NCBI RefSeq assembly: GCF_014200595.1
Contig: NZ_JACHCG010000003.1
Location: 62,001-126,000, forward strand
Reading direction: 5' to 3'
DNA length: 64,000 nucleotides
Source: Pedobacter cryoconitis
Lineage (GTDB): Bacteria; Bacteroidota; Bacteroidia; Sphingobacteriales; Sphingobacteriaceae
In this document: piece by piece, positions 16,339 through 24,198 of the stretch
Layout of the letters: the number at the start of each line of letters is the position of its first letter
How positions within the stretch are numbered: position 1 is the stretch's first letter
Position numbers and translations under genes: made by a program
The notes under the pieces: model-generated
What the model was told of the DNA's origin: nothing
What the model saw: only the letters and a program-made list of their open reading frames with translations
Database searches by the model: none

Positions 16339-16905
16339 CTATTTTAATGGTATTGCGTAACCCAATGTTGCGATGAAACCGCGGTTTTTAACTGTTGCAG
16401 GGCCTTTGCTTACATCAGTTAAACCAAGTGAATACCTGGCATCAACCAGAACAGCACCATTACCTAAAGGAATAGCCAGGCCACCACCCATCTGAACGCC
16501 GAAGTTTAACTTCTGGACTTTGGCCTGATAGAAAGCTTCCATTTTATTCATTCCGCCAACAGCCAGTCCAATAGATGGGCCTGCGTTAATGTATACCGGG
16601 CCAAAAGAATACTTCACCAAAACCGGAAGCTCCAGGTAATTCAGGTTATACTTGTTGTTATCATTTTTGATTTTAGTACCCGCACTGACATAGTTTAATT
16701 CTGGTTGAATTGAAAATGCTGAATTTTTAATATTCACATTAACACCTAATCCCGCTGTAAAACCAGCCTTTGATTTTTCTCCCTCCATATTACTAACCGA
16801 CTGTCTGGAGAAACTTAAACCAGCTTTCGGAATTAACTGAATATCCTGTGCCTTTACGAATTGTACAGAGACCAATAGCCCTGCTGCTACTAATAATTTT
16901 TTCAT
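16339..16905 (-). CDS. Porin-family outer-membrane beta-barrel protein
   Basis: 188 residues: signal peptide ending FVKAQ, then an eight-stranded barrel pattern of the OMP_b-brl_2 type (LIPKAGLSFSRQSV, KAGFTAGLGVNVNI, FSIQPELNYVSAGTKI, YLELPVLVKYSFGPVYINAGPSIGLAVGG, LNFGVQMGGGLAIPLG, ending GFIATLGYAIPLK). These small barrels are abundant in Bacteroidota and resemble PorT/OmpW-like proteins; the specific role is unknown. It is oriented like the DUF5686 gene 95 bp downstream. Confidence 0.88.
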   Translation of the reverse strand: MKKLLVAAGLLVSVQFVKAQDIQLIPKAGLSFSRQSVSNMEGEKSKAGFTAGLGVNVNIKNSAFSIQPELNYVSAGTKIKNDNNKYNLNYLELPVLVKYSFGPVYINAGPSIGLAVGGMNKMEAFYQAKVQKLNFGVQMGGGLAIPLGNGAVLVDARYSLGLTDVSKGPATVKNRGFIATLGYAIPLK

Positions 16906-17194
16906 ACCTCAATAATTAATTTTACTTTCTTTATCCTTCAAATTTAAACCGGCCTGAAAGCTAAAAGCGGATAAAGTAACTGAGACGGAAATTAGTCCTG
17001 CTGAAACGACATTTCAATCTGTCCAACAGCGTTTCCATTTCCCGGGCCCTCCTTATTCAAATCATTTAAGCTAACCGCTTAAAGCTGAATAAAGCACGCC
17101 TCAATAATAAATAAGTTCTTTTAATGTAAGTCATCTGTGATTATTTGATTCATAAACGCAGGATTTCTTAAGACCCCTATTCGGGAGTTAAAAA
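16906..17194. other. Intergenic region without recognisable gene
   Basis: About 290 bp between the porin start and the terminator of the upstream gene. It presumably holds the porin promoter. No ORF with coding character, RNA gene or clear repeat was seen. Confidence 0.6.
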
Positions 17195-17229
17195 CAAAAG
17201 GCCTTTCATTAATTATGAAAGGCCTTTTA
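17195..17229 (-). terminator. Rho-independent terminator
   Basis: Stem AAAAGGCCTTTCAT / ATGAAAGGCCTTTT with a short AT loop, 22 bp after the stop of the 17251-18030 gene. Confidence 0.85.
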
Positions 17230-17250
17230 AGAGGGGTTAGTATTGTTCAA

Positions 17251-18030
17251 TTAAAACTTGATCAGCAGTTTTTCAGCCATCAGCTTACCGTCTTTATAAT
17301 ATTCAAAAAACCATGCTCCATTCTTTTTCAATACGATTCCATTAGCGGTTTCATTGTCAGCAATAAAATAATCCTGCACAGAAGTCCTTGATAAGGTTAA
17401 TACTTTTTTAGGTGTAGTATCTATCAATTGATACCCATTAGCAGTTGGCTGTGCATATAATGTTCCGGCAGGCTGATTTGTTTCTACTGTTACAGGCTTT
17501 GCAGTGGCGATCACCGCAGCACTGACAGGAACAGTTGCCGTTGCTACAGGAGCAGTCACCGTTGTTGTAGTCGCCGCTACTTGCTGATCTGTATTCACTG
17601 TTCCGTTATAAGCGTATTTAACTTCATCTAACGAGGTAAATGCATCTCTTAAAGCAAGATTATAAGAAGTTTTATATTCTTTCTCTCTGCTCTTGCCTTC
17701 CTTGCTCTTAAAAATAATATTACCCTTACAATCTTTTAGTAAAAGCGTGAGGTTGGTTGTAAACATTCCTTTCTTCTCCAGCACCTCAGCATGTAAAGCA
17801 TCACACTTATTATTGGCGATGGCTGTTGGCAGTTCGAAATTATCAAAATAGGTTTCAAAACCTTTTTCGGTCAGCAGGAATTTAGCCAGTGTATTTAATC
17901 TATACTGATCCTGTTCTTTAAGAAAACTGAATTTCTCAGGTACCAGCACATATTTATAATTATTAATTGTATTCTGGGCATACCCTGAAAAGGAAATGAA
18001 TAAAAGGAGTAATAAAACGTATCTTTTCAT
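17251..18030 (-). CDS. Secreted protein of unknown function
   Basis: 259 residues with a clear signal peptide (MKRYVLLLLLFISFSGYAQ). The first 135 residues form a folded alpha/beta region (KYVLVPEKFSFLKEQDQYRL, CDALHAEVLEKKGMFTTNLTLLLKDCKGN). A Val/Ala/Thr-rich low-complexity linker of about 45 residues follows, then a short C-terminal module ending ENGIVLK-type strands and FFEYYKDGKLMAEKLLIKF. No catalytic motif is recognised. The ATG at 18030 is preferred over that at 18039. It is divergent from the Crp/Fnr gene. Confidence 0.7.
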   Translation of the reverse strand: MKRYVLLLLLFISFSGYAQNTINNYKYVLVPEKFSFLKEQDQYRLNTLAKFLLTEKGFETYFDNFELPTAIANNKCDALHAEVLEKKGMFTTNLTLLLKDCKGNIIFKSKEGKSREKEYKTSYNLALRDAFTSLDEVKYAYNGTVNTDQQVAATTTTVTAPVATATVPVSAAVIATAKPVTVETNQPAGTLYAQPTANGYQLIDTTPKKVLTLSRTSVQDYFIADNETANGIVLKKNGAWFFEYYKDGKLMAEKLLIKF

Positions 18031-18090
18031 ATTAAACATTGATTTTTACAAAAATTATTAAGGAGACCCTAAGATAAGAATATAGTTTTC

Positions 18091-18669
18091 ATGGAAGCGA
18101 AAGAAATATTAAAACAACATATCACTAAAACTGCCTCATTGACCGAAGAACAATTTGAATACCTTTTCTCGCATTTTAAACCGAAGTCTTTTAAAAAAGG
18201 TCAGGTAATAATCGGTGCTGGTGAAAAAGTAGACCATGAGTACTTTGTTGTTTCCGGTTGCTTAAAAGCATTTTTCATTAATGATGAAATCAAAATGTAT
18301 ATCCTCCAGTTTGCCATGCCTACCTGGTGGACTTCTGACTATGGAGCTTTATACAATCAAACCAGTGCTACAATCAGTGTAGATTGTATAACTGATGCAG
18401 AAGTGCTTTGCCTGTCTAATCATGACCGTGAAAAAATATGCAGTGAATTGCATCAGGCCGAGCATTTTTTCCGTTGGAGAACTAACAGAGGTTATCTGGC
18501 TTCACAAAAAAGGCTCTTATCATTTATGAATAATGATACCAGGATCCGTTATGAAGAGCTGCTGGCATTATACCCCCAACTCTATAACCTGGTTCCCAAA
18601 CATCTGATAGCTGCTTATCTTGGTGTTTCAAGAGAAACGCTCAGCAGACTTTACCAGGCACACAAATAA
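18091..18669 (+). CDS. Crp/Fnr-family transcriptional regulator
   Basis: 192 residues. The N-terminal cyclic-nucleotide-binding-like barrel spans about 25-110 (FKPKSFKKGQVIIGAGEKVDHEYFVVSG). The C-terminal helix-turn-helix is LIAAYLGVSRETLSRLYQ. There are no Cys clusters for Fe-S sensing, so it is not an FNR in the strict sense; the effector is unknown. The protein is compact, ending right after the recognition helix. A near-consensus CRP box starts 12 bp after its stop and lies 66 bp before the first gene of the redox operon, which makes that operon the obvious target. Confidence 0.9.
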   Translation: MEAKEILKQHITKTASLTEEQFEYLFSHFKPKSFKKGQVIIGAGEKVDHEYFVVSGCLKAFFINDEIKMYILQFAMPTWWTSDYGALYNQTSATISVDCITDAEVLCLSNHDREKICSELHQAEHFFRWRTNRGYLASQKRLLSFMNNDTRIRYEELLALYPQLYNLVPKHLIAAYLGVSRETLSRLYQAHK

Positions 18670-18681
18670 CCCGGATACGAA

Positions 18682-18697
18682 TGTGATGTACATCACC
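18682..18697. promoter_or_regulatory. CRP/FNR-type operator
   Basis: TGTGA-TGTACA-TCACC matches the TGTGA-N6-TCACA consensus at 9 of 10 half-site positions and contains a perfect 14-bp palindrome GTGATGTACATCAC. It lies between the Crp/Fnr gene and the YceI operon. Confidence 0.6.
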
Positions 18698-18763
18698 TAA
18701 CCAGCTGAAATTTCCTGCCGTCCTTTGTACTATCAAATCATTAGCGATTGATAATATAAAGAA

Positions 18764-19300
18764 ATGGAAACTAAAAAATTCAAAGTTATAACTACGCAAA
18801 GCAGCATCGGCTGGACTGGCAAAAAAGTAACTGGCGCACACCATGGTACTATCTCCATTAACGATGGTACACTTATTCTGGACGATAACAAACTCAGTGG
18901 CGGAAGCTTTGTTATTGACACGACCTCTATAAAAATACTCGATATCACTGACCCGGATACAAATGCTCAGTTTGCCGGTCATTTATTCTCTGAAGATTTT
19001 TTCGCAACAGAAAGTTTTCCTGAAGCCTTATTTACATTGACTAATTCTGAGTACATCAGTTCATTGAATTATGTGCTCACAGGAAACCTGACTATTAAAG
19101 GCATTACACATTCAGTAGAATTTCCGGCAACAGTGCTTGTCACAGCAGATGAGATCAATGCTTCAGGAAAAATCATTATTGACCGGACTAAATATAACAT
19201 GAAATTTCGTTCAGGTAACTTTTTCACGAATCTTGGTGATACACTCATCTATAATGAATTTGATCTGGATGTAAAATTAACTGCATCAGCCACGCTTTAA
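18764..19300 (+). CDS. YceI family protein
   Basis: 178-residue lipocalin-like beta-barrel: SIGWTGKKVTGAHHGTI near the N-terminus, GSFVIDTTSIKILDI, then FFATESFPEALFTLTN and GNLTIKGITHSVEFPATV, all hallmarks of the YceI fold that binds polyisoprenoid lipids or amphiphiles. No signal peptide is present, so unlike E. coli YceI it is probably cytoplasmic. First gene of a tight five-gene operon; the next start is 9 bp away. Confidence 0.9.
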   Translation: METKKFKVITTQSSIGWTGKKVTGAHHGTISINDGTLILDDNKLSGGSFVIDTTSIKILDITDPDTNAQFAGHLFSEDFFATESFPEALFTLTNSEYISSLNYVLTGNLTIKGITHSVEFPATVLVTADEINASGKIIIDRTKYNMKFRSGNFFTNLGDTLIYNEFDLDVKLTASATL

Positions 19301-19309
19301 CCTCAGGTC

Positions 19310-19534
19310 ATGCCCTACGTAAAAATAGAAGTTACCCGCGAAGGCGTTACCCGGGAACAAAAACAATCCCTGATTGCAGGAATCACTAAACTCATCACAG
19401 AAATACTGGACAAAGATCCTCAACTAACGCATGTAGTGATTCAGGAAATTGAACTGGATGATTGGGGATATGCAGGCGAACAGGTTTCTCTGCTCCGCGA
19501 AAAAGGAATAACAGCTAAAAACAAGCTTAAATAA
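19310..19534 (+). CDS. 4-oxalocrotonate tautomerase family protein
   Basis: 74 residues of the tautomerase superfamily: after the initiator Met comes PYVKIEVTREGVTREQKQSL, with the conserved Pro2 that becomes the catalytic N-terminal base after Met removal. The LDKDPQLTHVVIQEIELDDWGYAGEQVS segment resembles the Tautomerase/MIF-like monomers that form hexamers. Substrate unknown. It sits in the operon between the YceI and SDR genes. Confidence 0.88.
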   Translation: MPYVKIEVTREGVTREQKQSLIAGITKLITEILDKDPQLTHVVIQEIELDDWGYAGEQVSLLREKGITAKNKLK

Positions 19535-19538
19535 CATT

Positions 19539-20285
19539 ATGAAAACACAGACAGTAATCGTAACCGGTGCATCAACTGGTATTGGTAAAGCAATCGCAGG
19601 TTTATTTCTGCAAAAAGGATATAACGTAATTATTAATTCCGCAAACGAAGATAATTTAAGAGCTACATTTAACGAATTAGACAATCAGGAACGTGTAGCT
19701 ATGGTTATTGGTGACATTAGTAAACCAGGCACCGGACAACTGCTCGTTGATACGGCTGTAACCCGTTTCGGGGCTGTGGACGTACTCGTAAACAATGCCG
19801 GGATATTTGAACCCAAACCTTTTTTGGAGGTCGATGAGGCGCATCTTGACGGTTTTTTAAATATTAACCTGAAAGGCACTTATTTTACAAGTCAGGCGGC
19901 TGTAAAACAAATGCTCAAACAAGGTGAAGGCTCCATTATTAATATTGGGACTGTACTTGTTGACCATGCTATTGGTGGATTTCCAGCCACAGCACCTATT
20001 TCAAGTAAAGGAGGCATCCATGCACTGACCAGGCAACTGGCCACAGAATTTGGCCCCAATAACATTCGTGTAAACGCGATAGCACCAGGAATCATCAGGA
20101 GCCCGCTTCAAGCTAAAACAGGCGTGACCAATGCTGACAGTCTTGCCGGTCTTCACCTGCTGAACCGTATCGGTGAGACCAGTGATGTTGCAGAACTCGC
20201 TCTTTATCTGGCTGGCAGCAATTTTGTGACAGGTGAAATCATTAACTTAGATGGAGGCCATGTTTCCGGTCATCACATCGGATAA
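19539..20285 (+). CDS. Short-chain dehydrogenase/reductase (classical)
   Basis: 248-residue classical SDR with TGASTGIGKAIAG cofactor loop (residue 9 onward), NNAGIFEP, and C-terminal INLDGGHVSG. The catalytic Tyr of YxxxK appears to be replaced: the segment reads ATAPISSKGGIHALTRQL, where Ile-Ser-Ser-Lys stands at the Tyr-x-x-x-Lys position, so Lys is kept but Tyr is not. This may change or abolish normal SDR chemistry. Four bp after the tautomerase gene and eleven before the NTF2-like gene. Confidence 0.88.
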   Translation: MKTQTVIVTGASTGIGKAIAGLFLQKGYNVIINSANEDNLRATFNELDNQERVAMVIGDISKPGTGQLLVDTAVTRFGAVDVLVNNAGIFEPKPFLEVDEAHLDGFLNINLKGTYFTSQAAVKQMLKQGEGSIINIGTVLVDHAIGGFPATAPISSKGGIHALTRQLATEFGPNNIRVNAIAPGIIRSPLQAKTGVTNADSLAGLHLLNRIGETSDVAELALYLAGSNFVTGEIINLDGGHVSGHHIG

Positions 20286-20296
20286 TAATTAAGAAA

Positions 20297-20677
20297 ATGA
20301 CTAATCACTATACTGATAATGCGGAGGCTGTAGCAGCCGTATTATCTACTTATTTTAAAGGTATTTTTAATGGAGATACAACAATCCTCAGAAATATCTT
20401 TCACCCGCAGGCGATAATTGCCGGGGAGATCAAAGGAGATCCCTATCTTAAAAGTCTGGATCAGTACCTGGATGGCGTTGAAAAACGTAAAAGTCCTTTC
20501 GAGCTGAATGAACCATTCCGAATGGAAATATTAGCGATAGAAATTATTAATTCTATAGCAATTGCCAAAGTACATGTACCGATATTTGATTTTAATTACT
20601 ACGATTTGCTCTCCCTGAATAAGATTAACGGAGAATGGATCATAATGAATAAATTACTCACACACGTAAATCTATAA
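20297..20677 (+). CDS. NTF2-like (nuclear transport factor 2 fold) protein
   Basis: 126-residue cone-shaped fold of the lumazine-binding-like NTF2 group: AVAAVLSTYFKGIFNGDTTILRNIFHPQAIIAGE, then a strand-rich half ending NGEWIIMNKLLTHV. Members act as small enzymes (isomerases, dehydratases) or binding proteins. Its place in the operon suggests handling the same small ketone or aldehyde substrates. The stop directly abuts the next start. Confidence 0.82.
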   Translation: MTNHYTDNAEAVAAVLSTYFKGIFNGDTTILRNIFHPQAIIAGEIKGDPYLKSLDQYLDGVEKRKSPFELNEPFRMEILAIEIINSIAIAKVHVPIFDFNYYDLLSLNKINGEWIIMNKLLTHVNL

Positions 20678-21751
20678 ATGATGTGGCACCGAACTCAAAT
20701 CAGCGAACTATTTGGCATTAACTACCCTATACTTTCAGGCCCTATGGGCGGCGGCTTCTCTACTCCGGAACTTTTAGCCGCTGTATCTAACGCAGGCGGA
20801 CTGGGAAGCTTTGGTGCTTACACACTTGAACCAGAGCAAATACTGGCAGCAGCTCAAATTATAAAAACCAAAACAGATAAACCTTATAATATTAATCTGT
20901 GGGTATCAGATGTTGACGCCTCTCTGATTGATTATCCGACAGAAAAAATCGAAAAGGTAAAGCAGTTATTTAAGCCTTATTTTGATGAACTCAGCATCCC
21001 GCTTCCCGATCTGGATGCAAATATTCCTTCCAGATTTTTAAAACAGGCAGAAGCAGTTTTTGAGATCAGACCAGCAGTATTTAGTTTTATATTTGGTATT
21101 CCATCAAAAGAGATATTGGATGAATGCCGTAGAATGGGTATTAAAACCGTAGGTGCAGCCACTACACTGGATGAAGCGCTGGCACTGGAAGAAGCAAAAG
21201 TTGACGCTATAGTTGCTGCCGGATTTGAGGCCGGAGGACATCGTCCTTCATTTCTGCGCCCGGCACAGGATTCATTAACAGGAACTTTTGCGCTTATTCA
21301 ACAATTGAAAGCGAGCATAAAAACTCCTGTTATTGCAGCAGGCGGTATTGCTGATGCGAAAGGTATTGCTGCTGCATTAACCTTAGGTGCTGATGCCGTT
21401 CAGTTAGGAACAGCATTTCTTGCTACAGATGAATCAAATGCGACTCCGGTTCACAGAGCTAAGTTATTTTCTAAGGAATCCAATTACACTGCACTTTCCA
21501 AATCCTTAACCGGCAGAATGGGCAGACTGATCCGTAACCGTATTTCAGAAGAAGTTAAACAAGAGATTGAAGTTCTTCCATTTCCACTGCAAAGTCGTCT
21601 GATCGGCCAGTTGAAAGCAGCCGCACTTGCTCAGGGTAAAACGGATCTGATTAATTTCTGGTCAGGTCAGCATACGGTGACTTTAAAACACACGAAGGCA
21701 GCTGATTTAATGCAGGCACTGATCACAGAAACAACAAATCTTTATCCTTAA
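20678..21751 (+). CDS. Nitronate monooxygenase (NPD-like FMN enzyme)
   Basis: 357-residue TIM-barrel flavoprotein: FGINYPILSGPMGGGFSTPELLAAVSNAGGLGSFG at the N-terminus, AGFEAGGHRP with the conserved His, VIAAGGIADAKGIAAALTLGADAVQLGTAFLA as the FMN phosphate-binding end. These enzymes oxidise alkyl nitronates such as propionate-3-nitronate, or reduce quinones. Last gene of the operon; its stop overlaps the convergent gene at 21748. Confidence 0.9.
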   Translation: MMWHRTQISELFGINYPILSGPMGGGFSTPELLAAVSNAGGLGSFGAYTLEPEQILAAAQIIKTKTDKPYNINLWVSDVDASLIDYPTEKIEKVKQLFKPYFDELSIPLPDLDANIPSRFLKQAEAVFEIRPAVFSFIFGIPSKEILDECRRMGIKTVGAATTLDEALALEEAKVDAIVAAGFEAGGHRPSFLRPAQDSLTGTFALIQQLKASIKTPVIAAGGIADAKGIAAALTLGADAVQLGTAFLATDESNATPVHRAKLFSKESNYTALSKSLTGRMGRLIRNRISEEVKQEIEVLPFPLQSRLIGQLKAAALAQGKTDLINFWSGQHTVTLKHTKAADLMQALITETTNLYP

Positions 21752-22122
21752 TGGTTAATTTCCTTAGTCGTGGAAATTGGGGCATCACCTGTTGCGGAGT
21801 CCAGACGGGCATTCCGCAACTTTGCACGGATGGACCATCCGCTAAATATATAGATCAGGGTAATTACGAGATATATCCATAGTGGAATGTTTTTTCCGGC
21901 AATGATTAAATAGAGATAAGGTAAGCTATAGCCTAAAGCAGCAAATAGCAAAGGCAGCAGAATAGATCTTTCTTTTCTTAAATTTTTAATGGCCAAGCCC
22001 AGAAACAGGAGAAATAAGAGCTTACTCAACAAATACAAGGCACCAAATAACCACGGATCTACCTGATGCAAATCAGCTTGATGAAACAGGTAATTCTTTA
22101 TAATCGTGAAATAGTATTCCAT
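21748..22122 (-). CDS. Small membrane protein of unknown function
   Basis: 124 residues with about three transmembrane helices (PWLFGALYLLSKLLFLLFLGLAI; LLPLLFAALGYSLPYLYLIIAG; PLWIYLVITLIYIFSGWSI) and a polar C-terminal tail. No family is recognised. It lies 13 bp after the cupin gene on the same strand, so the two are probably co-transcribed. Confidence 0.72.
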   Translation of the reverse strand: MEYYFTIIKNYLFHQADLHQVDPWLFGALYLLSKLLFLLFLGLAIKNLRKERSILLPLLFAALGYSLPYLYLIIAGKNIPLWIYLVITLIYIFSGWSIRAKLRNARLDSATGDAPISTTKEINH

Positions 22123-22135
22123 CTTTTTTTATTGA

Positions 22136-22726
22136 TCAGACGAACTGGTGTTGTAATATAGCAATCACATAAGGGGAATCGATCCTGATATCATGGTTGG
22201 TATGTAGCGGAATAGCTAAATAATCTCCTGCATTCAGCGTAAAAACTTCGTGGCCGACAGTACAGGTACAAGTGCCTTCCAGAATAAAAAAGCTTTCGGC
22301 TACCACGTCATGAACCTCATCTGGTACATTCAATTTAGTGATCACCAGGGTTTGGGCCATTTGTTCATTTTGCTGTAATACATGTGCAAAAAAATCGTCA
22401 AAAGGTGCTGCCGGAATCAGATGTTCCACCGCTTTTAACCAACTTTCATAATTTGAGTATTTACTGGTCGGTGGCAGGTGATTCAGATCGAGCACTTCTT
22501 CAGCAATACCCAAAGCAGCCATTATTCTGCCTTTAAGTTGCAGACTGGGCATAATAGCATGGGTTTTGGCCAGTTCTTCGATGCTGAGTTCGATCCGGTT
22601 AAGTTCCTGTCCGATTTCGGGATGCCCTAAACGCAACGCTGCGATCTCGTTTCCAAGGCTCACATTGTCTAACTCGAAACAATATTGTTCCAGGTTACCC
22701 TCATCAATATAGGATTTGATGTCCAT
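22136..22726 (-). CDS. Cupin-domain protein with an anti-sigma-like N-terminal region
   Basis: 196 residues from the ATG at 22726 (MDIKSYIDEGNLEQYC); an upstream in-frame start would add 20 residues that look non-native. Residues 1-75 resemble the N-terminal part of RskA/ChrR-type anti-sigma factors (SLGNEIAALRLGHPEIGQELNRIE, then helices to RIMAALG). Residues about 105-196 form a cupin barrel (HDVVAESFFILEGTCTCTVG, FTLNAGDYLAIPLHTNHDI). ChrR has the same architecture, but the zinc-binding Cys/His of its N-terminal domain are not seen. No sigma gene is adjacent; the nearest lies 3.5 kb away. Confidence 0.75.
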   Translation of the reverse strand: MDIKSYIDEGNLEQYCFELDNVSLGNEIAALRLGHPEIGQELNRIELSIEELAKTHAIMPSLQLKGRIMAALGIAEEVLDLNHLPPTSKYSNYESWLKAVEHLIPAAPFDDFFAHVLQQNEQMAQTLVITKLNVPDEVHDVVAESFFILEGTCTCTVGHEVFTLNAGDYLAIPLHTNHDIRIDSPYVIAILQHQFV

Positions 22727-23070
22727 TGAATGCAAAGATAGGTAATGAATTGTATACCAAGGATAAATCTTTAAAGGTTCGTACAACCTACGGTGTGATT
22801 GATGAATGATTTCATGAGCCGATCCCCATTAATTTATTAGTGTTTTCCCTGTTAGTCGAAACTTAATCCTGATCCTTACAAAAAAAATAAATATTATATC
22901 AGCATGTTCGGGATCAATTCATAAACTTGTGTGCAGGCTCTTTTTTAAGCATAAATTTTTGACACGCTAAACAGAAAGTCTTTGCTATCACGGATGCTCT
23001 TATGCCTCGAAACAAGTCCGGGCTGTTAGTAAATAAATTCAAAATAGCTAAATAATAAAGCTATATCGGC

Positions 23071-23102
23071 CGGGTACTGCCTGAGTACTGCCCGGGTACT
23101 CG
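23071..23102. repeat. 11-bp tandem repeat, three imperfect copies
   Basis: GTACTGCC, GTACTGCC and GTACTCG recur at 23074, 23085 and 23096 with intervening GGG/GA bases, an 11-bp period of roughly one helical turn. Confidence 0.65.
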
Positions 23103-23298
23103 TTAGGGTAAGAGCAGTGCTAAAGTAACGTGAGAGCATGGCAAGTCCAAGTCAAAACAACTAGTTGAAATGACTTAGAGTAAGTATGCTTAAAGGCTGT
23201 TTACAACCTGGTATCACCCCGATCTCTATTCAGGCACAACTTAGGTCATAACCGGATGAAGATTAATGAAATTATAATTTTCCCTTTGACTAACCCAC

Positions 23299-23323
23299 GG
23301 ACAACTGCGGACAATTGCGGACA
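23299..23323. repeat. 10-bp tandem repeat GGACAAYTGC
   Basis: Two copies GGACAACTGC, GGACAATTGC and a partial third (GGACA), then a T run. Confidence 0.65.
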
Positions 23324-23389
23324 TTTTTTACGCATCAGGATAATCTTTAACGCGAATAGCTTACATTGGTGGAAAAGCATTTATTTATT

Positions 23390-23624
23390 ATGGGAAGTTT
23401 AACGGGTAAATTTTCAAAGGGAATCCTGGGCGGTTTCATTTTTAAAGCAGCAGTTTGGAGTACTGGGTGTTTCAAAAGTTCTGTACCGGGCATAATGAAA
23501 CAATCAATGGAAACCGAAAAAGGCATCAGAGAACTTTCGTAAAAGTAGCAAGCCTGGAAAAATCAGGGTCTTTCCTCCCCCTAAGAATTCCGCTGAAGCG
23601 TTGGCCGATCTCTTATCAAAGTAA
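23390..23624 (+). pseudogene. Frameshifted remnant of a small DUF6266-like gene (tentative)
   Basis: One frame starts MGSLTGKFSKGILGGFIFKA and reaches GIMKQSMET, then stops at 23542. A second frame continues the expected pattern from about 23509 (KKASENFRKSSKPGKIRVF) to a stop at 23624. Together they resemble the start of small Bacteroidota proteins that begin with a GKxxKGxxGGF pattern. At least one frameshift separates the halves, and the C-terminal part of the family is missing. Family recognition is from memory and not certain. Confidence 0.4.
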
Positions 23625-23746
23625 TCAGGGTGTTTAATAATGATAAATTGAACTATAAAATCAGAAAGTGTTTATGACTTGATCCTAAAAATAATATAAG
23701 CATGTCCGGAAAGATAGCTGGGGAAGGAAAAACCGCATCAACAAAA

Positions 23747-23776
23747 AAGCCTTCCAGTTTCCACTGAAAGGCTTCT
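23747..23776 (-). terminator. Terminator of the downstream tRNA-Asn gene
   Basis: Imperfect hairpin AAGCCTT-C-CAGT / ACTG-A-AAGGCTT followed on the minus strand by a T run, 10 bp after the tRNA 3' end. Confidence 0.75.
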
Positions 23777-23785
23777 TGCAATTTG

Positions 23786-23859
23786 CTCCCTCTGCTGGGC
23801 TCGAACCAGCGACCCTCTGATTAACAGTCAGATGCTCTAACCAGCTGAGCTAAGAAGGA
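23786..23859 (-). tRNA. tRNA-Asn (GTT)
   Basis: 74-nt cloverleaf on the minus strand: acceptor TCCTTCT / AGAGGGA, anticodon loop CTGTTAA with anticodon GTT, T-loop GGTTCGAGCC, discriminator G. CCA is not encoded. The sequence is identical to the second copy 120 bp upstream. Confidence 0.95.
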
Positions 23860-23940
23860 GTGCTGGTTTTTTAAAAAAATAACGCCTTTTTTAAAAAGGT
23901 AAAGCGTAATATAAAAGGCAATGCCCTCTACTTTAACAGA

Positions 23941-23973
23941 AAAAACCTTTCAACATGATGTTGAAAGGTTTTT
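23941..23973 (-). terminator. Terminator of the upstream tRNA-Asn gene
   Basis: Near-perfect 16-bp stem (AAAAACCTTTCAACAT / ATGTTGAAAGGTTTTT) between the two tRNA genes, beginning 7 bp after the 3' end of the upstream copy. Confidence 0.85.
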
Positions 23974-23979
23974 AATCTG

Positions 23980-24053
23980 CTCCCTCTGCTGGGCTCGAAC
24001 CAGCGACCCTCTGATTAACAGTCAGATGCTCTAACCAGCTGAGCTAAGAAGGA
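23980..24053 (-). tRNA. tRNA-Asn (GTT), second copy
   Basis: Identical 74-nt tRNA gene on the minus strand. Each copy has its own, unrelated terminator. Confidence 0.95.
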
Positions 24054-24198
24054 GTACTCTGGTTATCCGAAAACGTTTTCTCTGCTTTAATAAACAACAT
24101 AAAGCTTCGTTCGTTTTGGGAATGCAATATTAGGGCTTTTAAATTATTTATGCAATATTTGTAGACAATATTTTTCAAAAAAAATTAAAATAAAACAT

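Larger units (their letters stand above)
22727..23389. other. Gene-poor intergenic stretch with short tandem repeats
   Basis: About 660 bp upstream of the cupin gene with no ORF of coding character. It contains two short tandem arrays, listed separately, and many GTA-rich near-repeats between 23060 and 23190. Confidence 0.6.

Noticed and set aside
23455..23637. 60-codon open frame overlapping the decayed small gene
   Set aside because: Sequence has no protein-like pattern; it is the third frame of the remnant.
22879..23720. Similar AATATTATA..AGCATGTYCGG stretches flanking the gene-poor region, possible element ends
   Set aside because: Only partial identity, no inverted ends, target duplication or transposase.
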